Part shown: piece by piece, positions 50,043 to 61,240 of the stretch
Position numbering within the stretch: position 1 is the stretch's first letter
How the letters are laid out: every line of letters begins with the position of its first letter
Assembly: GCA_013398295.1 (NCBI GenBank)
Contig: VZSF01001064.1
Span: 335,726 to 399,725 of the forward strand
Reading direction: 5' to 3'
Origin: Chionis minor
Taxonomy: Eukaryota > Chordata > Aves > Charadriiformes > Chionididae
DNA length: 64,000 bases
Made by a program: the position numbers and the translations under genes
Notes under the pieces: generated by a model
Database searches by the model: none
Told to the model about the DNA's origin: nothing
The model's input: the letters and a program-made list of their open reading frames with translations, nothing else

Positions 50043-50140
50043 ATGGCTATGCGTTTTCTCAAGAAGAACACGGTGTTGTTTCCCAGTCGCAAGTTGTTCG
50101 ATCCTACGATACAACCAAAAGGAGAGCAGAAATAGAATAA
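50043..50140 (+). CDS. ATP8A2: ATP8A2 terminal coding exon with GYAFS autoregulatory motif and stop
   Basis: The exon starts after TTGGTTTTTCAG. The C left by the previous exon plus AT makes His, then [27 protein letters not shown] and a short acidic end AEIE before TAA at 50138-50140. In class-1 P4-ATPases the GYAFS-type motif in the tail folds back on the cytosolic ATPase domains and inhibits the pump until the tail is displaced. The conserved motif and the following SYDTTK identify this as the true C-terminus. The last four residues are not the lysine-rich end I remember for mammalian ATP8A2, so the very end has drifted. The stop codon is contained in an AATAAA hexamer (50136-50141). Confidence 0.95.
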
Positions 50141-50141
50141 A
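50136..50141 (+). terminator. AATAAA overlapping the ATP8A2 stop codon
   Basis: The last sense codon GAA, the TAA stop and the next base together spell AATAAA. The following bases to about 50175 are rich in G and T (GATGGGTGGTGGG), which could act as a downstream element. If used, it would give a message with almost no 3' UTR; such use is not shown by the sequence. Confidence 0.3.
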
Positions 50142-53100
50142 TGGTTCTTTACTTGATGGGTGGTGGGAATAATGGGATTTGGATCAATGCATCCACTGTT
50201 AACACATTCTTGACTAGGGTTGGCAGCAGTAGCCAAAACACCAGAGAACTCATTTCTGTGGCCTTAGCCAACAAGTTTCTGTATTCTCCCTGCAAACCTT
50301 GAGTACATATTGTGGGGGGATGTCATTGTTTGAATTCAGTCGCAAAGCTCTGCCTAAAGTTTTGTTTATGCTGTTATGAAGCATTTGACTGTGCTATGTG
50401 AGGTGTGAAATTAGAAACAATGTTTTACCACTACTTAAAACATCAGCATAAGGTTGTTCTGGGAGAAAAGTAGAAAATTTATGTTCCATGAGAAATCAGC
50501 CTTTGCTTAATTGGAACGGGGTGCTGAGATTTCCTGTTTTGTTACGCACAGACCAAGTGCACATGGCTGCATGCAGACCTTACTCCCTCTAATATTCACT
50601 GTTTACTGATTTGGCTGAAATTTTTAACAGACAATTTGGCATAAACTTTTTGATTGCAACACAGTCTGTAGCTAAAAATGCTTATTTGCCACCTTATGAC
50701 AGAATAACCAAGATAGCAATGAATTACTTAGCGTATTTCTTGCCCACTTACAGGATTTATTAGGGCTCTATCTTAGCTTTCGAAAACCCAATTAATAGCT
50801 TACTCTCAAAGCCAGGATGTGGAAGTTGGAGAGCTCAGCAGGGCAGCTGTCTTGAGTGCATGGTGTTGTGCGCAAAGGTGAACTCAAGTAGGTGCCTCTT
50901 GGTAACTCTGCAGATTGTATTTGGACCTGCACTTCAAATGCAGCCTGGAATTTCCCTCCATGATCCCATTCCCACTTTAACAATAGAACAGAACAGTGAG
51001 AACGGATACTGTAACCCTATGAAGCATTCCCCTTAACAGAGGGGAAGTTAGGAAGGGTTTGCACATGTGCGTGCACACACATGTTCACACACAGAGCTGG
51101 TCACTGTGAAGGAGACCTGCTGTTTGTTTGTTCAGCCAAACCAGCCCCTCCTCTAGATCTGATCCATCAACAGGCTTCCCAACATGCTCGGACCCATGAG
51201 CCCTGGAAGGAATGCTGGCTCCACAGCCTCGCTGTGCCAATAGGACAGGCGTGCTGCTGCATAGATTGGAATTTTGAAAAAAAAAAAAAAGCAAAAACTG
51301 GGGCATAAGTTAAAGCTGAAAGAGCTCTTAGAAAGCTTATGCTGTCCTCCAGACAAGTTCTATTAATTTTAGTCGCCAAGCCACATTTCTGAATAGCATA
51401 AAGTAAATACCACTGTGTTTTAGCCAGGCTTCATGGTTAATGTATGTACTACATCTGTGCATTTAAAAAGTTGGCTCTGGTTTTTGCCCTATTGACCGTC
51501 ATCCAGAACTTTTTATTGATTTTAAATGTATCTGAAAGCAATTTGAATATGAATATTTATGTTTAACAAGGCAAAGGAAAATGCCAGCCTGGCCCGCTGG
51601 CTTAATCTTCCTGAAGGGCTGTGAGTAAATGCCAGCACTCAAGTGTCACAGTTCAATTCCCAGTGCCACCTCGGAGGCTCGGAGTCCCCTACCATGTTAA
51701 AAAGCAACTTTAGCTCCTGTAGCACCAGGCGGGATTGCTCCTGGATTAGGCTGGTGGCACAGAGGGAAAATTCATCACCTTCTTTCTGCAGTGCTAATGA
51801 GACAGTTATACAATAAGGGAAACGTGCAAATAATTTTGCCATAGGCATGAATGTCAGGGGGCCAAGTGTGGGTGTATATATTTTCTGGGAGATGAATTTT
51901 GTTTAAAGGCACAAATACTAGTGGAGAGAATAAATAAGGGGAGGCTAAACTTGATCCCAGGAGCTTTTAAATCTTAATGCTGATCTAACCTGTTAAACGC
52001 TTTCTTTTATTTAGAAACAAAATCTATTTAGGAAATGTGTGGTGTAAGCCTGTCCTCAAAACTGCTAACTGTTTCTTCCTTTTGTAACAACACAAGGAAA
52101 ATTAACTTCCCACCAAGACAAAGAGAGATCAGCTCAGTCTTTGTACTCTAAGCCACACACTAAACATTGGTATGTAAACAATTTGGAGGCTTTTCATGAG
52201 GATAAGGAAGAAAACCCCTCTGAATAATGAAGAAAGGCAAGTAAGTGTGTTGAGCAGAGAATGGAAAGGATCCTGGAGTCTTTTCTGTTCTTAGTGCAGC
52301 AAAGTTCTACAGAACATAATGAGAGATGTTGGGGAGGAGCAGCTGTCATCTAATGTGATTTATTTTATTAGTGCAGACTATGGGCTGTATCATTTTGACC
52401 TTTCTGTAAATTGAGGTCAGTGTGTGTCACAAACACAAAACCTCCCTAGAGTGAATAGTGGCTTAGATGGAGGTGTGTGTGTTGGATGTCAGCTCAATGG
52501 GAATTACACGTGGGGTTTGTCACAAGGCTATACAGTATGTGACACTAGGGCTAGTGGGTCAGACTTTATCATCACTGTAAAGCCTTAATCTCTAGCTGAG
52601 TTAATCCTGTAGACCCCACCCAGGTCAAGACCTGGCATTCTTCTTGTTCTTTGGAGTCATTACAGGAATTAATGTATTGTAATATGCTGTAGCCTGGCTG
52701 TTGGAGTTGCTTGTCTTGCTGAACAGTGATGAGGTGTATGCCGGTGGTGTGTTAGCAAAAGGAGACGGGCAGCTGCTGCGTGTCAACAGAGTTCCTTGTT
52801 CATTAGCGCAAACGCGTGTAGCAGTAACAGCAAGCTTTGGAAGCGCTATGTGAAAGCGTTATCAACTAGACAGGGTGTTGGAGCAGAAGGAATGGGAGAT
52901 TTCTGCTTGACCGTCCAGGCTTAACTACCTAGGGTTGATCAGAACAGGCTTTCTTGGGCAGCTCTCTGCACCGACCAAACTGGGGTGTGTGTTTGAATAT
53001 TCAGGAGGAAGCGGTCATCTTCCTGAATTAAACCTGAATGCGCCTTTTTGTTACGCCATAATCGCAGCTTGCATAGAAGCTGCTGCTGCTCCTTTAACAA

Positions 53101-53261
53101 CTGCCTAGCAGCAAATTAAAGCTGGTGAGCGGGAGCCTGAGCTGAGCACTGCTGAGAAGTCTGTTGACATTTTCTTTTCCTTGACAGGGCTTCAGGTCTT
53201 GCTGTAGGGAGCTACCATGGGAAGTCAGTAATAACTTGTCAAGGAGAAATGGCGAATAACC

Positions 53262-53267
53262 AATAAA
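53262..53267 (+). terminator. Possible intermediate poly(A) signal AATAAA
   Basis: The hexamer sits in CCAATAAAAGT, with a TGTGTGTGG run about 40 bases downstream (near 53309). It is a plausible alternative end for the ATP8A2 message, but hexamers occur often by chance. Confidence 0.25.
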
Positions 53268-56200
53268 AGTATTTGAGTCAAACTAAGCTGCTAATGTATC
53301 TCAAAATGTGTGTGGAGTTAACATGAACTATACGGGCTGTAAATTAAGATAACAGTCAAGCCTCGCTAATCTGCACTTCACTAGACCACATGCCTCTTAG
53401 TGCACGCCAGAAACGCGCGGTCTCTTCCCTTGCCTCAGCCAGCAGCTAATAGCAGATGCTGCAGGGAAGTCTCCTGTTACCCAGATTACATTATTTTTAC
53501 AGCATCTACTGGAGTGTGTTTGCTGGAGGACAGTCAACGCTCATAAATAAGAGAAAGTCCGTGTGGACCAGAATAAGCAAGGACTGTGCCCTAGTCAGTG
53601 GCCACACTGGGTGCAACGTGGCCCTCTGTGGACAACCCCAAGAGCTTGAGAGGCGCGTGGTCCTTACGCTGTCCCTGTCCTGCAGGCTTATTTTGCCCTT
53701 TAGGGCCAACTTTATAAAGCTGCTGTTTTGCATTGCCTCCAGTCATCACTGCAGACTAGTGATGCCCTATTTACATTCACCGGTTTTATAAATAATGACT
53801 TAATTTCATTTTTAAATACTCCAAGGACTGTACTTTTGCTGTTACGCCTCACAGCTCAAGTTTGAAGCAGAGTAGCCCTTGAGTGGGTGTTCATCCCTGA
53901 GAAGCACTTTGGATTTGTCAGATCTCTCCCTAGTTTTAAGGCACTGTGGATATTTTACCTTAGTTTTGGATCACCACACAGTATCGATGCCTTAAACTTC
54001 AGTCATTTTGCAGGGAGAGCTTTTCCTGTGTTATTGAGTCTCATGGTCAACGATGATGGTACGAAATACCTGGTGGGTTGGAGGAGAATTTGGCTGTGGC
54101 TGTGCTATACCTGATACATCTGGGCAGCAGTTTGCTTCTGAAACGTGGCACTGACCATGCATGTCCCTCAGTCTCCAGGCAGTTGGGCTCCTTCTGGCCA
54201 ATCAGGAAGGACTTTTTCACTTACCTCTTCCAGAGTCTGTGCTGTAGCTCCACACCTCCTCAAGGATGCTGAGCACCAAGTGGTACCAGACCCTCCTCCC
54301 TTCCTTATACCTGCAGGATCCCCTGGGCACAGCCCTGGGGCTGTCCCGCTAGCAGCTGTTAGAGGCACAGCCAGAGTGCCTATCAAAGAGGGAGAGTTTT
54401 GAATTCAAATACAAGTGTTGTGTCCCCTGCCATAACTCATAATTGTCAGTGCGGACAGGGCGAAGAGGTAGACAAGAGATGGGAACTCGGCAGGTTATGA
54501 ATCTAATGACTGGACTTGTACATTCCCATCCCACTGGTCAGGTCCTGTGCGAGCAACCATGTCACTTGGTGAGCGAGTGAACAGGTAGTGACACTTCTCT
54601 TTAGCATGTTGCTTATTTGCAGCCACATCACTGTTCCTCAGAAGGCCTCTGTGCCAGGAGCTGTGTCCCAGATCCCACTCTGAAGGGCGGCTCTCCAGCC
54701 ACGCTGAGAGACACAGCCCCAAGCAGTTTTATACTATGGTGGCATGGTTGTCTTTGGATCGTAGACAGGGGCCAGTGGGACTCTTCTGAGCAGCAGCAGG
54801 GGTAAAACAAGCTGCTCCAGGAGCACAGCCCCTGCTTCTTTGGAAATGACCTGTTGGTGCTGATGAGGTCAGGCCTTTGACATGACCTGAGCTCTCAGAT
54901 GAATGGTTCCTACAGCTTTTTCTTCCTGGTGCTGAGCCTTCTGGGCGAACTCCAAGCAATTCCAGTTAAAATAGTGAAGCAGACTTTTGCCCGTTTTCTG
55001 TACCATACATGAATGGCTCAGTGCTTTGTTTGCTGAAAACATACACATTATTTTCTTAGAGCTTTCTCCTCCTGTGTGGCATTGGGGCAAGTCTCCTTGG
55101 TTTGATTACGCAGTTAACACAGCCCTGTTCCCATTTTATTTTCACTAGTCTTATGTTATTGTTTACACTGACTTCTCAGAACTGAGTAGCTCCAGGAGGG
55201 TTGAGAGCTGAGATCCTCCTACCGGAAAGCTTCATTATCCTCCACACATCCAAGAGAGCCTCTGCTATGCTTCAGCACTTGCGACCAGAGCTGTGTGTCT
55301 GGAGAAGACCACAGGACAGGTCAGTACAATAGATGACAACAAAAGAAGCTCCACATGGGTGCAGAGAATAACTTTTTCTATACCTTTTCATAACTAACAG
55401 CAAGATTAATGGAGGCTTTGAGCCTTGGTTGCAAATGAAAACTAGAAAGCGCGCTGTGCTGCTTCACCATGCAAGTGAATCCCAAAGGTGATCGCTTCTC
55501 GGTGACCTGCAGCCTGGCCAGGTCTGTCTGGCCAGGAACGTGCTCTCAGATGGGCTGCCTGGGGAGGGGTGAAGGGGCTGGTGAATGACAGAGCTTGGCT
55601 GGCACCACTGCTGCTGTTAAAGGCAAGGGAGGGGGGGGATCCTTCAGTCTTCCTTAAAGAGCTGTGATAAAGGACCCAGAGAAGTAAGCTTTCTGTGGCT
55701 CTGGGAAAGGGAGGAAGAGTGCCATGTTGTGACCTTGCAAAGCTCCGTTATTTCCAGAAACTGAGCTTTCTCTGGCATCAAGCTGAGTCCTGTGCTTGGA
55801 GAAAGGGAACGTGTCCCTGCCAGAGGCCCCCCTGCTTGGCATCCCTCGGCTCTAGCAGGTTGTTTTCTGGGTTATGACAGATGGCGGAATCGTTCGCTGG
55901 CTGCTGTTTGCCTCATGGACCCCCAGGAATTGAGCACTGAAATGATTTCGATCCTGGCAGGGGATGTCTTTCATAGTGAATTAATGGGACTTCTCCTTGG
56001 ATGTTGCTCCTGGGCAGGTTCCTACCCCCCAGGCTGGTGGAAGGGGCTTTTAGTGATAGAGTGTGAAGCGAAGGGGTTGTTTCATTTGGATTCGTGGCTT
56101 GCTCAGTTGTCGTGTGGACAGAACGTAAAGTAGCTGAGTGCTGGTGTTTCTCCAAGGCCTTCCTTTATGTATGAAGGTGAGACGAGTTCTCCTGAAGTCT

Positions 56201-57275
56201 GCCACGAGGGGGACTGTTCTCCCTCAGCATCTTTGTAGCTACTAAAGAGAAATAGAAGTGGGTAAATGCGAAACTCTGTGTGGGCAAGCCCAGCTCTGGG
56301 CAGTCATGCAGAAGTCTAACGACGAAGAAAAGCCTAATATATTGCCGAACTGTCACTGTGCATAGCTGGGAGGTCAGCACCCTTGTAATTATGGAGTGAT
56401 GAAGCCAAGGGAAAAGCCAACATTAACAGAAAGACGTGATTGTTTTAAATTCTGACCACCTCACTGGGTGGCTTCCCCACGAAGATGTTCCAGATGTTGT
56501 CTTGGCATAAATTAATCAGTTTCAAAACATCTGCAGGGTTTCTTAGAAAACATGGAATTTAACAGACAGTGCATCTGCTCTCCTCTGCCCTTCTGGTTGA
56601 CACTTTGATTTGGGAAGGGAACGCAGGCACTTGCTGTTCTTACCGTCACGAGCTCTTAGACTGGAAAGTTGCTCAAAGTTGTTTCTCAATTCCTTAAAAA
56701 AACAAAGAGGGCTGCCGTTAATATAAAGCAATGAGGCAGCCGAGCCCTCCGGGACTGTGTGGGCACATGTGTGTTGGAAGAGTCGTCTGACTCGAAAACC
56801 TCCCCCTGTCCCTCCTCCTGCCCCTGAAGTGCAGCCCATTGCACTGGGAGGTCAAATATTCAGTGGCTTGAGTGACAGGATCTTTAACAGCATCTTTTTC
56901 ATCGGCGAGCCAAGTCATGTGCCCGCTTGTCTGTCATATCTGTACTCGAATTGCTTAAATATTGTTTCAGATGGGGAGGTTTTAATCTGGATATGCAGAG
57001 AGGAGCAGTGCTGTGGGGGGATGTTTAATTGGCTCCCAGCAGAGCAGCAGTGGTGTGTGGGTTTTTTCCTCTAGAAGTGTTACCATTTTCACGTCCTATT
57101 AATGTCCTCTGGTAGTTTAAATACAGCATCGCATTACAGTGAAGTTTGTTTCCCTCCCAGACTGAATATAAATGAAGGTCATTTACTTGTATTTTTAGAA
57201 GGTTCGGAAAACTTAGCAAATTTGTAGCTTTGAACAGCATTGTTGACTGTCGTATGTCTGCACAAAAATATTTCC

Positions 57276-57281
57276 AATAAA
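57276..57281 (+). terminator. Candidate distal poly(A) signal AATAAA
   Basis: AATAAA at 57276 is followed by an AT-rich cleavage zone and a TTTGTTTGTTTT-type GT-rich element near 57309-57324, the layout expected of a functional cleavage and polyadenylation site. It is the best formed of the downstream hexamers and lies about 7.1 kb after the ATP8A2 stop on the same strand. Confidence 0.45.
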
Positions 57282-58167
57282 CCTTTTATTAAAGCAATCC
57301 AATGGACTGAGGTTTGTTTGTTTTATCTCCCCCCTCCAGCTTTTGTAGCCGGAGTTCAATGTTAAATGCATTTGAGATTTAGCCTGCAAAGCTGGCAAGT
57401 GGATTATTTTTATTTTTTCGTGACCTGTTGGGTGTGTTTTAAGGACCTGCTTCTGTTAGTGCCAAGGACGAGGCTTGGGTTCCGTTAGTGGGTCTCGAAT
57501 GGGACCCCAAGTGCAAGACTAGCAAAATAAGACTAGTACTGGTGAGCTTACTCACAGGTACCTGATACTTGAGTGGTGTCTCCAGGGGGAGAACCGTCTT
57601 TTCATATAGACTAGATGGACTGATATTCTCCTGTAAATGATACATTTGATCTCACCAAGGCTTCACTGAAATAAATCTTGGAAATCTCTCGTCCTAGCTA
57701 AGTCACATAGACGCAGCAGCAAAAAACAAAGCCCTAAAATCTCCTTTGCTCCCTTCTTGCAGCTAAATTTGCAAGAGTTTTTTTTAACACGGGGCCTGCA
57801 CGCTCTTGTGTGGGCAGGGGGAGAGCGGTCTGATGTGTCGAGATGTGAGGTGATGGAAGACCATGAGAGAATCCTTCCTCCAAACCATCCTGAGTGTGGG
57901 GGCAGGCTCTAGCCTGCTTCTGCGTCACCAGGAATATCGTGTCGGCTCTCTGCTGATGGTGCTCAGCTGATGCTGCTGAGCTCTCATTGCCTTGCCCAGA
58001 GAAGAACCTCTCAAGCTCCCTTGCCCTCAAGCAAGACCAACAGCGTGAAGCACCACGCAAAGGCTCTGGTGTCCCCGGTAGCTCTGCATCCATATGCTCT
58101 GGGGGACACGTGCTGTGATCCTCTCTGCTGCAATATGTGCTTTCCTTTTAACAAGTATTTTTCATAG

Positions 58168-58365
58168 CGAGCTGTGCACCACCTCGTCCCTCGCCCTGGG
58201 CCTGCTGGGAAGCTGGGGGGTGGCACACTGGAGAGCCTCGGCAGCCTGGGCGGTGAGACCTCAGGGCACAGCTCCAGGCAGCAGCATCGTCCTTCCGGAG
58301 CAGAACCACCATGCGTGTGCCCGGTCGGGAGCGATGCTCGAGTCACGGCTGAAGTTAAACTTGCA
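58168..58365 (+). other. Exon-like block of 198 nt with splice-like borders, unknown
   Basis: It begins after TATTTTTCATAG and ends at TTGCAG|GTAAGATTGG, a near-ideal donor. The block is CpG-richer than its flanks and open in two plus-strand frames, neither of which shows a family motif. Confidence 0.25.
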
Positions 58366-59558
58366 GGTAAGATTGGTCTTACGTGATTTTTGGTGACCAT
58401 GGGGAAACGCAGGTTGTAAGAGCCCTAAAGAAAGTTTAAAAAGTGTATGAGCTTTAACAAAGAGATCTTTTTGTCCAAATATTATTAGATACTGGAATTA
58501 AACAGATTTTATCGGGAACAAAATACATATTTATATATAGTCTGGCTAAAACTCTTCCTCCTTAGGGTGCTATAACTTGATGAATGGGTTTTTTCCTTAT
58601 AGATTGCTGACAGAACCACTTTTAAGAGCATAGAGAGACTTTTTAAAGACAACAAATTACTTCTGGATTTTTTAAATTGGGAAACAAAACGGAGGTGTAA
58701 GCCAAACTTCCCCTCTTCCCTTTACAACTCGTTGCTTGAGCGAGTTTCAAAACGCTTTTATCCCAGAAGCCAGACCCAGTACCTGCTTTTCCTTTGCAGA
58801 GGAATAAAAAGCCAGCGATGAACTCCTGGTCTGTCCCCGTTGTGCTGCGGTAAACGCCTGCACCTTCCCTGGGCCTCTGCAGCGGCAGCCCGGCCCGCAA
58901 GCGTGCAGCGGCAGGAACTTTGCTGTATGTAAAAGCTTCTCACACATCTGGGCAATCAATTATGCCGAAGTAAAATTGATGATAAACTTGAATAAGCTTT
59001 ATTCAGTTGGCGGTGGGAGAACTCGATGCTTAGCCCACTGCTCCCTGCGCTGTCGTCTCTTGTACAGTGCACCGAAAGGGAAATGATTCTCAGAATTGTT
59101 AAATATAATGGATTGCTGCTTAAAGCCCTTATTAGATATATTAGTTGACTAATCACCTCGGAGACTTTCCTTCTAACAGTTTGACAGGCAAGGCTGTGAG
59201 AGCGTCTAGCACTCAGGTCCCAGAGCCAAATATTTGCCAGAGCAGCTGTTAAGTCCGTTGCTGGCAGCCTTCGGTGCCTCACACCAGACCAAAGGAGAAT
59301 CAAAGTCCCTAAACCCATAGATTAATGCTCAAGTCTGAAATGGGAGCATTAAAAAATAAAAGGGTAACTGAGAAAGGTCTGGTTGAGGAATGTTAAGAAG
59401 ATTTCAGAAATGTGATCCCTTCCCACGAGCGCTGCTGCGGCGGTAACCAGCCACCCGGCACCAGCCCTGGGCCGCTGCGTGCTCCCCCGGCGCTCGGGGT
59501 GCTGCTGTTCCTCAGGAACCTGGAAGGAGGAGTAGGTTTCCTTCTCCTTCCTCCTCAG

Positions 59559-59651
59559 CAGAAATATGGGGCTGCAGAGAAAGGAAATCTCACTGAAAGC
59601 CGGCGCTGGTTCCTGGCTGCTGACGCCGAGGAGGGAGCTCTAGGGCAGATG
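59559..59651 (+). other. Exon-like block of 93 nt with strong splice signals, unknown
   Basis: It is preceded by a long pyrimidine tract and AG (CCTTCTCCTTCCTCCTCAG ending 59558) and followed by GTGAGTGGG (59652). The block is a multiple of three and open in frame 0, with residues QKYGAAEKGNLTES, then RRWFLAADAEEGALGQM. I recognise no protein family. It could be an exon of an unannotated gene or long non-coding RNA, or chance in GC-rich DNA. Confidence 0.3.
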
Positions 59652-60966
59652 GTGAGTGGGCTGTGTCCGAGGTGGGGAATGGAGAACCACGCTGGTGAGA
59701 CCTTCCTGCCGTGGCCACGCTCAGCCAGGGCACATGCCGTGAGGAAGCCAGGTAGGAGGGAGCTCATGTTGTGTTTCTCCTGCCATGACTGATCTGATGG
59801 ACAGTGGGGTGATGGTGGAAGAGGTGACCCTGGTTCCCCTCTGCGTTCCCCATGGTCTCAGGTGCTGCCCCTGAGGGTGTCAGGTAATTGGAGTGGTGGG
59901 GACACTGAGCTTGGTGGGTGACGTGAAGCAGGCCTTTGAGTGATGAAGCTGCAAGCTTTTAAGGCATTTTGGCACTTAAATCCTGCAGTGACGTGCCCAG
60001 GAACCTCAACACTCGCGCTGCCTTGTGTCTGATGGCTGGGCTGGCACTGACCTGCAGCCTGATCACAACTGTCCAGCACAACTGTCACAGCAAAACAGAT
60101 AAGGCTGGGTCATTGGTCTAGACAGATGCCATGGAGCTGGTGGTACATGCTGGTAACCAGTACAGGCAGCAGGAGCATCTCCCGGTCCCTCAGGAGAAAG
60201 AAGACTGGCAGAAAGGGACTGTGGGTTGGGTTTGTGCAATGTGCTGGGTTTGTAACTGTGCTGGTCTGTCTCCCCCCTCTCCTTTCTCTGGGTTGTGAGA
60301 GGAGGCACCTGCGAGCGTGCTCCTGCGGGCTTGTGGCTGGAATAAAAGGCAACGTGGTCCTAGTGACGTTCACTTGGATGTGCCTGGTGTCGGAGCTTGA
60401 GCTGCGTACCTATATCCTACATGGTAATTAAATCTTGTGTAATGGCAGTCCATGTTTACCCGGAGCTTTTAAACGGAGCGCCTGATTCTGAGGGCACAGT
60501 AGGTCTGCAGCCGTTGCTTGTGGTTTGCAGGGATGTAAACTGAGAATCCCTTTTTCCCCGTAATGAGACATTTACAATCACGGACGGACTGTCTGGGGTG
60601 TGAACTCAACAGGATTCTTTCTCTCACAAGCAAATACTGAAGGAATTAGCAGCTGCATAAGCCAATATTTACCATTCCCGTAATAAATCATAGCAGAGAC
60701 TGCACAACACGCTGGTGTCCTTCTCTTGGAGGAGCGAGGTCCTGTAAGGGGTCAGGCTTGTCCCAGTGCGAGTGGCCACGGTGCCACGGAGCTCTGGGGA
60801 GTTTGTGGCCCAGCTGAGCTCGGCTCTGTGCCCAGCAGCACCAAATGCTCTGCCAGCCTGTCCCCGTCAGCTTTCCAAGTGCTTCCCAGCCCTCACTCAA
60901 AGAAGTTGCTCGCTGTCTTGGGAGACTGATAAGTAATTTTATTTTATTGCTATGTTTCAGCAGGGC

Positions 60967-61240
60967 CCGTTGCAATAGGACAAGGGGTGATAGTTTCAAA
61001 CTAAAAGAGGGCAGATTCAGACTAGATAGGGCGAAGAAATTTTTTGTGCTGAGGGTAGTGAAACACTGTCACAGGTTGCCCAGAGAGGTGGCGGATGCCC
61101 CATCCCTGGAAACGTTCAAGATCAGGTCGGACGGGGCTCTCAGCAACCTGCTCTAGTGGAAGATGTCCCTGCTCACTGCTGGCTGGTTGGACTAGATGGC
61201 CTTGAAAGGCCCCTTCCAACCCAAACTATTGTGTGATTGC
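60967..61240 (+). mobile_element. CR1 LINE 3' fragment of about 270 bp (plus strand)
   Basis: It contains GACAAGGGG near 60980, CAGGTTGCCCAGAGAGGTGG at 61072, CAACCTGCTCTAGTGGA near 61144, GGTTGGACTAGATGGCCTTG at 61184 and CCCCTTCCAACCC near 61211. This is the order of the avian CR1 3' region through to its end. The terminal repeat is reduced to one TGTGTGATTG. Confidence 0.94.

Larger units (their letters stand above)
1..50140 (+). other. ATP8A2: 3' part of the ATP8A2 gene body (four last coding exons plus introns)
   Basis: Four exons at 19841-19929, 26544-26648, 41975-42066 and 50043-50140 splice into one frame of 127 codons plus stop that reads as the C-terminus of a class-1 P4-ATPase. 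P4-ATPases of this class, with the CDC50A (TMEM30A) subunit, flip phosphatidylserine and phosphatidylethanolamine to the cytosolic leaflet. ATP8A2 is the mainly neuronal and photoreceptor paralog. I choose ATP8A2 over ATP8A1 from the tail wording ([18 protein letters not shown]), recalled from family knowledge rather than from a search. The actuator, phosphorylation, nucleotide-binding and earlier membrane segments are not in the window, so the gene begins far to the left of base 1. Long introns agree with the very large size of this locus in mammals. Confidence 0.93.
50141..57300 (+). other. ATP8A2: Putative long 3' UTR of ATP8A2
   Basis: This stretch follows the stop codon and has no gene that I recognise on either strand. 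Candidate poly(A) hexamers AATAAA occur at 51929, 53262 and 57276. The last has the best layout: the hexamer, about 20 bases, then a GT-rich run at 57309-57324. Extending the 3' UTR this far is inference. RNA data could place the end anywhere from about 50.2 to 57.3 kb. Apart from an A run at 51278-51291 and a spaced TGACCT / AGGTCA pair at 52396 and 52414, I see no repeats here. Confidence 0.45.
57301..60966. other. Downstream intergenic DNA with rising GC content and two exon-like blocks
   Basis: No known gene was recognised. The GC and CpG content increases, with CpG clusters near 58170-58350 and 59425-59500. Two blocks with splice-like borders are listed separately. A stretch at about 58950-59165 is AT-rich, contains TTAATT/AATAAG-type words and looks like a conserved non-coding element. 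SHISA2, the expected mammalian neighbour on the opposite strand, was not seen. Confidence 0.5.

Noticed and set aside
51640..51680. tRNA-like B-box word (AGTTCAATTCCCAG)
   Set aside because: No A box at the right distance and no cloverleaf could be formed.
59412..59792. 126-codon frame as a stand-alone gene
   Set aside because: There is no recognisable domain and the start is arbitrary; only the splice-bounded block at 59559-59651 was kept, as a low-confidence observation.
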